A stretch of DNA of 64,000 nt from an uncultured Woeseia sp. (GTDB lineage: Bacteria; Pseudomonadota; Gammaproteobacteria; Steroidobacterales; Woeseiaceae): assembly GCA_937925605.1 (NCBI GenBank), contig CALALV010000138.1, positions 14,746 through 78,745 of the forward strand, read 5' to 3'. How positions within the stretch are numbered: the stretch's first letter is position 1; every line of letters starts with the position of its first letter. The notes beneath the pieces were generated by a model that was not told the DNA's origin, did no database searches, and saw only the letters and a program-made list of their open reading frames with translations. The translations under genes were made by a program, and so were the position numbers. Shown piece after piece: positions 34,165 to 42,216 of the stretch.

Positions 34165-34719
34165 ATGGCCGACATTCGTAGCGACGACGTCCTCCGCTTC
34201 TGGTTCGAGGAAATCGAGCAGCGCCGCTGGTTCAAGTCGGACCCGGCGTTCGACCGCGAACTGGAGACACGCTTCGGTGCGTTGCTCGCCCGCGCGAAGC
34301 GCGGCGAACTCGACCACTGGTGCGCAACGCCGCGCGGCCGCCTCGCGCTGATCGTCGTGCTCGACCAGTTCTCGCGGAATATCCATCGCGACACCGCGGA
34401 GGCTTTCGCGGCCGACGACAAGGCCCTGCAGCTCACGCTCGACGGCCTCGAAGCGGGCGACGACCGGCAACTTTCCCTGGCCGAGCGCTCCTTCTTCTAC
34501 CTGCCGCTGCGCCACGCCGAGGACCTCGACATGCAGCGCCTCGGCCTCGAGAAAACCCGCGGGCTGAACGCCGCCGGCTACGGCAGCGACAAGTACGCGC
34601 TGAACCACCTCGAGATCATCGAGCGCTTCGGCCGCTTCCCGCATCGCAACGCGGCGCTCGGGCGCAGCAATACCGCGGAGGAAGAAGCTTACCTGGCGAG
34701 CGGCGACCGCGGCTTCTAG
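34165..34719 (+). CDS. DUF924 family protein
   Basis: 184 residues of the all-helical, TPR-like DUF924 family: DVLRFWFEEIEQRRWFKSDPAFD, IVVLDQFSRNIHRDT, AFAADDKAL, ERSFFYLPLRHAED and FGRFPHRNAALGR are characteristic. Often found in bacteria and plants; function unknown. Cytoplasmic. It starts 13 bp after the HNH gene and may be read from the same transcript. Confidence 0.95.
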   Translation: MADIRSDDVLRFWFEEIEQRRWFKSDPAFDRELETRFGALLARAKRGELDHWCATPRGRLALIVVLDQFSRNIHRDTAEAFAADDKALQLTLDGLEAGDDRQLSLAERSFFYLPLRHAEDLDMQRLGLEKTRGLNAAGYGSDKYALNHLEIIERFGRFPHRNAALGRSNTAEEEAYLASGDRGF

Positions 34720-34740
34720 CGACGGGGCCCGCGCGAGCGC

Positions 34741-34949
34741 TTGCCCGCCTGGGTCGTGCGGGCAAGGGTACGGTCGAAGAAGCCCCGGCGCTGCAGCGGC
34801 AGCTCGGAGAGGATTTCAGCCTTCTCACCGTCACGCGCGGCGGCCTCGCCAGCGGTCACTGCATGCGCCGTACGCCGCAGCTGCTCGCGATGCCCGACGA
34901 TGTCGGCCGGCTGGTCGATGCGCTGCAGCGGTTGGTCCAGAATACCTAG
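34741..34949 (+). pseudogene. Possible remnant of an enzyme C-terminus
   Basis: One frame without its own start reads LLTVTRGGLASGHCMRRTPQ and LLAMPDDVGRLVDALQRLV before a stop at 34947. The ending DDVxRLVDALxRL is reminiscent of the C-terminus of class-V aminotransferases. It could be a decayed gene fragment or chance. It overlaps the stop of the convergent flavoprotein by four bases. Confidence 0.25.
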
Positions 34950-36436
34950 GCGTCCGCGGCGCGCGGCCGGACGTTGCGATTGCCGCTCAGTACGTTGGCT
35001 GGGTCGTAGGTCGCTTTGAGCCGCGCGAGCCGCGGGTAGTTCGCGCCGTAGCTGTCACGCACGGCCGCCGGCGTGCTTTCGCTGAGGTAGTTGACGTAGG
35101 TCGGCACGCCGCCCGACACGGCCGCCGTCGCAGCGGTCGCCGCGTCCACCCAGCGCATCAGGTCCCCGGCGCGCGAGCGGTAGTTCCAGCCGGCGTCGAA
35201 GTGCACGGTCGTGGCGCCGGGCGTTCGCAGCAGCGGCGTCTCGGCCGGCCCGACTCGCGTGACGGCGCCGCGCATGACGTGGCCGAGACCGAAGGACCAG
35301 CCCGGCGGCGCCTCGTTCAGCGCGCCGGCAATCGCATCGATAACCTCGTCGCCCAGTGCCGCGACCGTGGTGCCCTGCCAGTACGAGCCGGGCTCCGGTT
35401 CCTCACCTTCCTGAACGTCGGGCGCTGGCTGCAGGTAGCGCGCGACATCCGGCGGCACGGCCTCGAGCATCGCGTACGGCCGCACGGCGATGCCGTCGGC
35501 CAGCGGCGTCGCGAACTCGCGCAGCGGGCGCAGTACCTCCGCTGCACGACCCGGTTCGCCGGAATAGCAGACGGCGGCTGCGATCATCGGTTCGCGAAAC
35601 GCGTTGCCGATGACCTCGACCGTCAGCTCGTCCGGTGCCGAGGCCAGGAAGTCCCGGTAGAAAGCGAGAAACTCCGGCGTCAGCTCGCCGGGAAACACGA
35701 TGCCGCCACACACCACGTCCGGTTGCACGTGCGATGCGAAGGTCCACTCCGACACGACGCCGAAGTTCCCGCCGCCGCCGCGGATTGCCCAGAACAGGTC
35801 GGCGTCGTCGGCGCGGCTCGCGATGCGCAGGTCGCCGTCGACGGTGACGACCCGTGCCGACAGTAACTGGTCACAGGTTGCGCCGTGGTTGCCGACGAAC
35901 CAGCCGATGCCGCCGCCGAGCGTCAGGCCGGATACGCCGACCTGCGAGTTGCAGCCGAGCGCCACAGCGCGACCTCTGCGCCCGGCTGCCTCGTTGACGG
36001 CGCCGGCAACGACTCCCGCGCCGGCCCGGACCCGGCCGCTCGCGTCGTCGACCGTGACGTCGGTAAGGAAGCGCGTGTCGACGACGATTCCGGCATCGCA
36101 GACCGATGCGGCCAGTACGTCGTGGCCGCCGCTACGGACAGCGAGCGGCAGTTCGTGTCGCCGGGCGAACTCGATCGCGCGCGCGATATCGTCCTCGGAC
36201 CGGACGCCGACCATCGCCAGCGGATAGCGGTCGTAACGCGGATTGAAACTCGCGGTGCGGCGTGCCGAGTCATAGAGCGCATGGCCGGCTGCGACCAGTT
36301 CGCCGTCGAGGCTTGCGGCCAGTGCCGGCAGCGCATCGGCGGCAGCGGCCACGGCGGGCTGCGGCAGTGCCGAGCTGGCGGCAGTCGCGCCGGCAAGCGC
36401 GAGGAATCGGCGTCGAGTGAGTGCCGGTGGTGGCAT
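34946..36436 (-). CDS. Tat-exported FAD-binding oxidoreductase, BBE type
   Basis: 496 residues from ATG 36436. A twin-arginine signal (LTRRRFLALAG) with cleavage near AVAA implies export of the folded flavoprotein. FAD_binding_4 domain: PLAVRSGGHDVLA, in which the His normally carries covalent FAD, VRAGAGVVAGAVNEA, VGVSGLTLGGGIGW and FWAIRGGGGNFGVVSEWTF. The berberine-bridge C-terminal motif is NYPRLARLKATYDPANVL. A Cys before the second motif (GCNSQVGVSG) is close to, but not exactly at, the position of the second covalent link in bicovalent members. Substrate unknown; family members oxidise sugars or aromatic alcohols. Confidence 0.93.
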   Translation of the reverse strand: MPPPALTRRRFLALAGATAASSALPQPAVAAAADALPALAASLDGELVAAGHALYDSARRTASFNPRYDRYPLAMVGVRSEDDIARAIEFARRHELPLAVRSGGHDVLAASVCDAGIVVDTRFLTDVTVDDASGRVRAGAGVVAGAVNEAAGRRGRAVALGCNSQVGVSGLTLGGGIGWFVGNHGATCDQLLSARVVTVDGDLRIASRADDADLFWAIRGGGGNFGVVSEWTFASHVQPDVVCGGIVFPGELTPEFLAFYRDFLASAPDELTVEVIGNAFREPMIAAAVCYSGEPGRAAEVLRPLREFATPLADGIAVRPYAMLEAVPPDVARYLQPAPDVQEGEEPEPGSYWQGTTVAALGDEVIDAIAGALNEAPPGWSFGLGHVMRGAVTRVGPAETPLLRTPGATTVHFDAGWNYRSRAGDLMRWVDAATAATAAVSGGVPTYVNYLSESTPAAVRDSYGANYPRLARLKATYDPANVLSGNRNVRPRAADA

Positions 36437-36686
36437 CGGTGGCTCCGTGCACGGCGTTGCGACCGGGGATTCTAACTGCGGATCGCGGAAAGATCGCCCC
36501 GCCGGCCGGCAAGGCCTGCGGGGGCGGCTGCAACAGCGGGAACCGGGTGCCTGCGGCGGCCGGACACCCGGGTCCGCTACGCCGGGCAGCCGGCCCTGCA
36601 GCGCCGGGCGGGCCCTGTCCGCGCGGCAGGAATTCCTGCATCGGCATCCGTGCAAGAATGGCGATCGTGCTGACCGCCGATCACTC

Positions 36687-38783
36687 GTGGTGCAGATTCG
36701 TCCCGTAGCCTTCCTGCTGGCGTTGCTCGCCGTTGCCGTCCATGCCGCGGACCCGGTCGTCGTCGCTTTCCGGGCCGAGCGCGTCGACGCGCCGGACTGG
36801 CGGGTCGCGGACATCGACGCGACGATCGAGTTGCACGAGGGCGGCCAGCGTGGCCGCGTCCGGATCGGGCGCGTCGAACTGCCGGGCGCCGAACTCGAGT
36901 TCAGCGACACCGTGATCGACTGCGCCGAGATACTGCTGAGCCGCACCTGGCTGCGCTGCCACGACGCGACGCTGACGCTCGACTTCCCCGTCGCCGGCCG
37001 GCAGACCGTCACCGGGCGGTTCGACTACGAACGCGAGCCGGGCATCCTGCATTTCGCGCTGCAGCAACTCGCGCTGGCGGGCGGCCGCGTGGCGCTCGAG
37101 GGCCGGACCGGGGACTTCGGCACCGAGCTCGAGTGGAGCGGCGCCGGGCTGGCCATTGCGGAGCTGGTCGCGATCGCGAACTCGCTGGACCTCGGTCCCG
37201 GGGAGCTCGCGGCGGGCGGCAGCGCGGACGCGCGCGGCTCGCTGCGCACCGACAGTACCGGTCAGCTCGCGCTGTCGCTCGATGCCAGTCTCGCCGAGGC
37301 TTCTGTCGCCAACGACGCCGGTACGGTCGTCGCCGAGGCCGTCACCGGCACGCTGCGGCTGAATGCGGAGCAGGCGGGCGAGGCCTGGCAGTTCGACCTC
37401 TCGCTCGCGGCCGACCGCGGCGAGGCCTACGTCGAGCCCGTGTACGCGAACCTGGCCGAGCACCCGCTCGCGATCGAGCTCGGGCGCGCACGCACGGCGG
37501 ACTTCGCCCGCTACGAGTTCGGCCGCTTCGCGCTCACGCAGGGCGACCAGGCAGAACTCGCGGGGACGGCGCGCATCCACCTGCCGCCCGGCGAGGAACC
37601 ATTGCGCGTCGAGGCCGCGCGCATCGAGATCAGTGACACCGCGGTCGAGACTCTCTACACGAACCTGCTGCAAATCGCCTTCGCCGGCACCGTGCTCGGC
37701 GACCTCGAGACCGCCGGCCGCGTGTCCGGCGAGGTGACGATCGAGAACGACGCGCCGATGTCGGCCGACCTCGAACTCGACGGCGTGATCCTCGACGACC
37801 GCCGCCGGCGCTTCGCGATCTACGGGCTCGGCGGCAGCCTGCACTGGCCCGGCCCCGCCGGCGCGCCGGGCGATGCGCCGCCGAGCCGGCTCGCCTGGGA
37901 CAGCGGCAACGCGCAGTGCATCCTGCGCGGCGGCGCGAGCGCCGCGCTGGCGCTCGGTGGCGACGACCTCGTGCTGCTCGAGTCCCTGCGCGTGCCGACG
38001 ATGGGCGGCGCGCTGCTCGTCAATCGGCTGGAGATCCACGACTATGGCCGCGACGATGCGCGCGGCCTGCTCGACGCCGAGCTCGAGCCGGTCCAGCTCG
38101 GCCAGCTGACCGGCGCATTCGGCTGGCCCGCGTTCTCCGGCTCGCTGTCCGGGCGGCTGCCGCTGCTGACCTACGAAGGCAACGCGATGACGGTCGGCGG
38201 CCGGCTCACGGCACGGGCCTTCGACGGCGACATCGAGCTCGCGAACCTGCGCATCGCGCAGCCCTTCGGGCGGGTGCCGCGGCTGTCCGGCGACCTCACG
38301 TTCCGCAGCCTGGACCTGGAGCGCGTAACCAACACCTTCTCGTTCGGCCTCATTCAGGGGCGGTTAAGCGGCGAGGTTGCAGGCTTGGAAGCGGAAAACT
38401 GGCGGCCGGTCGCGATGGACGCGCGGCTGTACTCGACGCCCGGCGACCGCACGCCGCGCCGCATCAGCCAGCGCGCCGTCGAGAACCTGGCGAGCGTCGG
38501 CGGCGGCGGGGCGGGCGCGGTGCTGTCGACCGGCTTCCTCAAGTTCTTCGAGGTGTTCGCGTACGAGGAGATCGGCCTGCGCTGCGTGCTCGCGAACGGA
38601 GTCTGCCGCATGAGCGGCGCGGGCCCGGCGGGCGAGGGCGCGCTCGGCCGCGGTTACTACATCGTCAAGGGGCGCGGGATTCCGCGCATCGACGTCATCG
38701 GTTACCGGGAGCGCGTCGGCTGGAATGCGCTGCTGCAGCAGCTCTCCGCGATTACGCGCGACAGCACCCCGGTTGTAAACTAG
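36687..38783 (+). CDS. ydbH: YdbH-type intermembrane lipid-transport protein
   Basis: About 698 residues, start chosen at GTG 36687 so a signal/anchor (FLLALLAVAVHAADP) follows directly; no ATG is available and no strong RBS is seen. The protein is almost entirely repeated amphipathic beta segments (e.g. VALEGRTGDFGTELEWSGAG, GTARIHLPPGEEPLRVEAAR) ending in FEVFAYEEIGLRCVLANGVC and RGIPRIDVIGYRERVGWNAL, matching the YdbH (DctA-YdbH) AsmA-like family. Known members span the periplasm and help move phospholipids to the outer membrane. The next gene is ydbL-like. It is shorter than E. coli YdbH (879 aa). Confidence 0.85.
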   Translation: MVQIRPVAFLLALLAVAVHAADPVVVAFRAERVDAPDWRVADIDATIELHEGGQRGRVRIGRVELPGAELEFSDTVIDCAEILLSRTWLRCHDATLTLDFPVAGRQTVTGRFDYEREPGILHFALQQLALAGGRVALEGRTGDFGTELEWSGAGLAIAELVAIANSLDLGPGELAAGGSADARGSLRTDSTGQLALSLDASLAEASVANDAGTVVAEAVTGTLRLNAEQAGEAWQFDLSLAADRGEAYVEPVYANLAEHPLAIELGRARTADFARYEFGRFALTQGDQAELAGTARIHLPPGEEPLRVEAARIEISDTAVETLYTNLLQIAFAGTVLGDLETAGRVSGEVTIENDAPMSADLELDGVILDDRRRRFAIYGLGGSLHWPGPAGAPGDAPPSRLAWDSGNAQCILRGGASAALALGGDDLVLLESLRVPTMGGALLVNRLEIHDYGRDDARGLLDAELEPVQLGQLTGAFGWPAFSGSLSGRLPLLTYEGNAMTVGGRLTARAFDGDIELANLRIAQPFGRVPRLSGDLTFRSLDLERVTNTFSFGLIQGRLSGEVAGLEAENWRPVAMDARLYSTPGDRTPRRISQRAVENLASVGGGGAGAVLSTGFLKFFEVFAYEEIGLRCVLANGVCRMSGAGPAGEGALGRGYYIVKGRGIPRIDVIGYRERVGWNALLQQLSAITRDSTPVVN

Positions 38784-38817
38784 CGGCCATTGCGTCCGCA
38801 CCTTCCTGGAGTCCGAC

Positions 38818-39429
38818 ATGAACAAGCTGGCAGTCGCATTCATAACCGTGGTCGCCGTGTTCATCGCGGCCTGCGTCACGATCAACGTCTACTTCCCGGA
38901 AGCGGCCGCGACCGAGGCCGCCGACCGCATCATCGACAAGGTGCGCGGCGAGGAGGCCGGTAACGGCGGCGACACCGGCGCATCGCTCGCGCGCCCCGAC
39001 GCGGACCGGGTGCCGGTCATGCTCGCGCTCGCGCACGGCGTCACGAGCTTCCTGGTCAGCGACGCGAACGCGCAGGGTGCGATCAACTTCGACCGCCCGT
39101 CGCCCGAGAAGACCGCGCTCGAGAACTCGCTGGCCGAGCGCTTCCCGCAGCTCAAGCCCTATTACGACAGCGGCGCGATCGGCCTGACCGACGCCGGCCT
39201 GATCGACATCCGCGACCGCGGCCTGATCCCGCTCGCCGAGCGTAACCGCGTGGTGCAGCTGGTCGCGGCGCAGAACAACGACTGGAACGCGCTGTACGCC
39301 GAGATCGCCCGCCTGAACGGCAAGCCGGAATGGCAGGACGACATCCGCCGCACCTTCGCCGAGCGCTGGATCGCGAAGGCGGACCGCGGCTGGTGGTACC
39401 GGGAGGGCGGGACGTGGAAGCAGAAATAG
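38818..39429 (+). CDS. ydbL: YdbL/DUF1318 family lipoprotein
   Basis: 203 residues. Signal ends in a lipobox (VAVFIAAC, Cys19) followed by VTINVYFPEAAATEAADRII, then a long spacer and the DUF1318 core: GLTDAGLIDIRDRGLIPLAERNRVVQLVAAQN and WYREGGTWKQK at the C-terminus. In enterobacteria YdbL is encoded with YdbH and the small lipoprotein YnbE; no separate ynbE is seen here, and this lipidated protein may cover that role. It lies 35 bp after ydbH. A decayed copy of its last ~60 bases lies 1.8 kb downstream. Confidence 0.85.
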   Translation: MNKLAVAFITVVAVFIAACVTINVYFPEAAATEAADRIIDKVRGEEAGNGGDTGASLARPDADRVPVMLALAHGVTSFLVSDANAQGAINFDRPSPEKTALENSLAERFPQLKPYYDSGAIGLTDAGLIDIRDRGLIPLAERNRVVQLVAAQNNDWNALYAEIARLNGKPEWQDDIRRTFAERWIAKADRGWWYREGGTWKQK

Positions 39430-39652
39430 GCCTGACAGTCTGTCCATCGCGATACGCTCCATGATCCGGTTACGCAGATGCGCCAAGATTTTTACCTAAT
39501 ACACTGATTGTAAGCGTATTTTTCCAAAACGATCTTGAAATCGGGGCACAGCGCACAGATTTCCGCCTATCAAAAGAGTAGTTTCTGCCGTTGAAATCCT
39601 GAACCCGAAGCGTGTATAAGAGCAGCGCTTGATTGCCAAGGAGCGTGCGACC

Positions 39653-39673
39653 ATGAGCACTCAGACCCTCTAG
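39653..39673 (+). other. Six-codon mini-ORF upstream of the accessory membrane gene
   Basis: AAGGAG is followed, 7 bases on, by ATG AGC ACT CAG ACC CTC TAG (MSTQTL). It ends 11 bases before the next start codon. It could be a leader peptide or the stump of a disrupted gene. The rest of 39430-39652 is AT-richer with no recognised gene. Confidence 0.3.
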
Positions 39674-39684
39674 GCGAGTTGGGT

Positions 39685-40599
39685 ATGCGAGAGTTCTTTT
39701 GTCGATACCGGATGGTATGGAAAAGTGCTCTCGCTGCCCTCGCCGTACTCCCGTTCCTGGATCCCTTCTCCGCGAAGATCGCGCACGCGGCTCCTTTCCT
39801 CGGTGATGCTGAGAGTCTCTCGGGCAACGTCGTGCTCGCTGTCTGGGTTTTTGCAGCTGCGGCGCTGTTGCTGAATATCGCAGTCAGCGTTCGGTATGCG
39901 AACCAGCCATTAAGCGTTCTCAGATCCCGTATTGATATCGAATTTCTGGATCCACGCGGCGAGCGCGTATCGACAAAGCGACAACATCTTCTTCGCGCCG
40001 AGCAACCTGGAATCTGGGCAAGATATCGCGAAGTGGTTGCGACGCAGGGCGGCAAGATTCCCAAGGAACCAATCGCCGAACATCGAATACCCCCTGCTGC
40101 TAACGATAGGCTCCTCCGTTTGGGCCGCCCCACGCGACGGCTGATCGTGCAAAAGTATGAAAGCCCGTTGCCCTACTCATGGTTATATCAACTCTTGGTG
40201 CCTGACTGGCTTTGTTGCGTTTTCGTCGAACTCGGCAAGTCGCCCGGCAAGTTTTTTCGTCAGATTGTGACCGTCGAATCGAGTGAATTAGTGGAAGTTG
40301 ATGAGTATCTGAATCGCGAAAGCGAATTGCGCGTTATTGCCAGTCGATATTCACATACCGAACTTACCATTACCTTGAAGTTTCACGAGGAGAACCCGCC
40401 CGAATCTGTTGAGGCACACCTGCTGAGATCGATGACCATTGAAGATGGGGAATGCGAAAACCCCGCTACTGGCAGCGAACCCCTCGAGTATGTCTTCAAG
40501 TTTCGAGATTTGAGCAAGCAAGCAATTGCCCGGGTTGGTTGGCGGCTGTCGCATGACTTCCAACAGCAAGATGCCGTGGGATCACCCAGTCACCAATGA
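39685..40599 (+). CDS. Accessory membrane protein, unknown function
   Basis: 304 residues from ATG 39685 (TTG 39679 also possible). Two hydrophobic helices (about 12-32 and 47-68) precede a large cytoplasmic domain with basic segments (e.g. RHLLRAEQPGIWARY-like and RRLIVQKYESP). The C-terminal half is beta-rich (ELRVIASRYSHTELTITLKF). Base composition and codon use are visibly less GC-rich than its neighbours, suggesting acquisition. It lies between intact ydbL and a decayed ydbL 3' copy. Not recognised. Confidence 0.65.
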   Translation: MREFFCRYRMVWKSALAALAVLPFLDPFSAKIAHAAPFLGDAESLSGNVVLAVWVFAAAALLLNIAVSVRYANQPLSVLRSRIDIEFLDPRGERVSTKRQHLLRAEQPGIWARYREVVATQGGKIPKEPIAEHRIPPAANDRLLRLGRPTRRLIVQKYESPLPYSWLYQLLVPDWLCCVFVELGKSPGKFFRQIVTVESSELVEVDEYLNRESELRVIASRYSHTELTITLKFHEENPPESVEAHLLRSMTIEDGECENPATGSEPLEYVFKFRDLSKQAIARVGWRLSHDFQQQDAVGSPSHQ

Positions 40600-41148
40600 C
40601 TCGGGTTGTCTCTCGCAGAGTTACGCTAGTCGCGCTGCGGCCTGCGAAACTTTGCGGTCCCCGGTGTGCGCGTGATCGTGCCGTATTGTCAGGTCGGCAG
40701 GTCTCCAAGTCGTCGTCCGCGCGGGGCGAAATGCCGGATAGTTCCGGATCGTAATTTCAAGTTTTGTCGGCGACTGCTGGGTCATTGAGCTCCAGTGCTA
40801 TTGGGCATGGGTCAGCGTGCGGCCTGTCCGCACGCCGATATGCGGTACAAGTGCTTTGCTGCCGCCTTCGAAATGTGTGCACTTTGCGCCGTCGCGTTTG
40901 AAAACCTGCCGCGATGCACTTCATTTCTTTCTATACCCGAGAATCGGCTGATTCGTTGACCTAAAGCCAATGCCATCGACGGCCGTCTGAACTATTGCAG
41001 CCACTCCACCGAACCCGACGAAACGACGCGCAGCAAAGTGTGGGGCGACCGCGCGTGCGCGCAGGAGATTCGGCACGAGTACCAGGCCAGCGGGCGTTCC
41101 CGCTAGGCAATGTGCTTGCGGTATGGAGCGATTCGCCTGCTGTCGAGT
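40600..41148. other. Intergenic stretch with a short open fragment
   Basis: Over 500 bp without a supported gene. From 40960 to 41106 a start-less frame is open and protein-like, containing NAIDGRLNYCSHSTEPDETT and ACAQEIRHEYQASGRSR before its stop. It may be the tail of a lost gene; I do not recognise it. Nothing else stands out in 40600-40959. Confidence 0.4.
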
Positions 41149-41230
41149 CAGGACGATAACCGAGCGCAGGATCGCGACAGCGGACCGTCGCTGGTGGTAC
41201 CGCGAGGGCGGGACGTCGAAGCAGAAGTAG
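41149..41230 (+). pseudogene. Decayed duplicate of the ydbL 3' end
   Basis: The last 60 bases (41171-41230) agree with the ydbL terminus (39370-39429) at about 53 positions by eye. They still translate to IATADRRWWYREGGTSKQK versus IAKADRGWWYREGGTWKQK, including the stop. A preceding CAGGACGA...CCGAGCGC block also matches, with a ~14-base deletion. This is a partial duplication whose two copies bracket the accessory membrane gene. Confidence 0.8.
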
Positions 41231-41308
41231 GCCGCCACGGCCCATACGTCCCGGTCGAAAAACTGAACAGAACCGCGAAAAGTCCAGTCAATTCGTCTAT
41301 ATTAGTAT

Positions 41309-41329
41309 TCTAAAACAGCATCTAAAACA
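41309..41329 (+). promoter_or_regulatory. Direct repeat TCTAAAACA upstream of the antitoxin-like gene
   Basis: TCTAAAACA occurs twice (41309-41317 and 41321-41329), 12 bases apart, in an AT-rich promoter-like region about 110 bp before the start codon. It could be an operator or a promoter element; the role is inferred. Confidence 0.45.
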
Positions 41330-41435
41330 ATGTATTATCGAAGAGTCAGCGAAGGCATTACGTTGCTTAGAAAATGGTTGATAACCGGCTGATAAATGGC
41401 CGGGATGACTGACCAGTTAAGGAGGACCGGCAAAA

Positions 41436-41816
41436 ATGACGGCACAGCTGTTCGACAGCATTCACCGCAGCGATGCACTGGGTTTTTTCTCCGACCACCA
41501 CACGAACTACAAGGCAGTCTCGAACTTCCTCGAGCTCGACAAGAGTTCGCTGTCGAAGATCAGTGGCGTGAGCAAGTCCTCGGTGCGCTTGGACGACCGC
41601 ATCCCGGCGGAGCTGAAATCTCGCCTGGATGAAATTGCCGACATCTGCAACCAGGTCGCCGACTACTTCGACGGTGACGTCAAGAAAACCACGCTGTGGT
41701 TCCGCGTGCCGAATCCGCTGCTCGGCAACATCAGCCCGCGCGACATGATTCGCTACGGGCGCTACAAGAAACTGCGCAAGTTCATCCAGGAAGCCCGGCT
41801 CGCGAACGCGTCTTGA
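41436..41816 (+). CDS. MbcA/ParS/Xre antitoxin-like protein, unpaired
   Basis: 126 residues, AAGGAGG 10 bases upstream of the ATG. N-terminal helix-turn-helix-like part (AVSNFLELDKSSLSKISGVS, SSVRLDD) and a C-terminal toxin-binding-like domain whose hallmark is TLWFRVPNPLLGNISPRDMI then GRYKKLRKFI. In Xre-RES/ParST modules such proteins bind DNA and neutralise an NAD-consuming RES-domain toxin. No RES or other toxin gene is adjacent on either strand, so this is an orphan antitoxin or a repurposed regulator. Confidence 0.85.
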   Translation: MTAQLFDSIHRSDALGFFSDHHTNYKAVSNFLELDKSSLSKISGVSKSSVRLDDRIPAELKSRLDEIADICNQVADYFDGDVKKTTLWFRVPNPLLGNISPRDMIRYGRYKKLRKFIQEARLANAS

Positions 41817-41828
41817 ACGCGTCGCGTT

Positions 41829-41869
41829 CACGACGGGGCAGGCCTATCAAATTTGGTGCCGCCGTCGTG
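41829..41869 (+). terminator. Hairpin downstream of the antitoxin-like gene
   Basis: CACGACGG/CCGTCGTG outer arms with inner GGCA/TGCC pairing form an extended stem-loop 12 bases past the stop codon. No T-run follows. Confidence 0.45.
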
Positions 41870-41942
41870 AGGGAATGATCCCCGAACTGTCGCTGTTACC
41901 TGGGAGTGCCCGCTATTCGCGGGCGGACGAGGTAGACAGGAC

Positions 41943-42173
41943 ATGCGCCCGGTATCGCCGCGCTGGATGGTCATCGGCCTGCTGTTGCTGCTATGGGCCG
42001 CATGGTCGCTGGCCGCGGATGCGCACACCGGGCGTTTACCTCTCGCCGTGCCGGATTCGCGGGACTCGGGCCTCGTCGCCCGGCAGGGCCGGCTGCCCGC
42101 GGCTGCCGAACCCCCCCTTGCGGCAGCCGCCACGCACGGCGGATCTCCAACCCGCCCTGCGGGCGACGGGTGA
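41943..42173 (+). CDS. Possible small exported peptide
   Basis: 76 residues with a hydrophobic signal-like segment (MVIGLLLLLWAAWSLAADAH) followed by a Pro/Ala/Gly-rich tail without clear structure. Weak ribosome-binding context. It ends just before a strong terminator palindrome, compatible with a real short transcript, but the low-complexity tail makes it uncertain. Confidence 0.4.
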   Translation: MRPVSPRWMVIGLLLLLWAAWSLAADAHTGRLPLAVPDSRDSGLVARQGRLPAAAEPPLAAAATHGGSPTRPAGDG

Positions 42174-42177
42174 TGAT

Positions 42178-42216
42178 CGGCCGGTGCCGCATATGCGGCA
42201 CCGGCCGTTCTTTTCT
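42178..42216 (+). terminator. Intrinsic terminator with a 30-bp perfect palindrome
   Basis: CGGCCGGTGCCGCAT followed directly by its exact complement ATGCGGCACCGGCCG, then TTCTTTTCT. On the plus strand this is a strong intrinsic terminator; the palindrome is also located directly after the minus-strand beta-lactamase-fold gene and could serve both directions. Confidence 0.8.

Noticed and set aside
32392..34644. A 750-codon minus-strand frame opposite the DUF222-HNH gene
   Set aside because: Antisense shadow; no signature of its own, with repeated FRGN words that are only the reverse reading of the 72-bp repeat.
41436..42173. A complete toxin-antitoxin module around the MbcA/ParS-like gene
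   Set aside because: The neighbouring small exported peptide has no RES or other toxin features, and no toxin is found on either strand.
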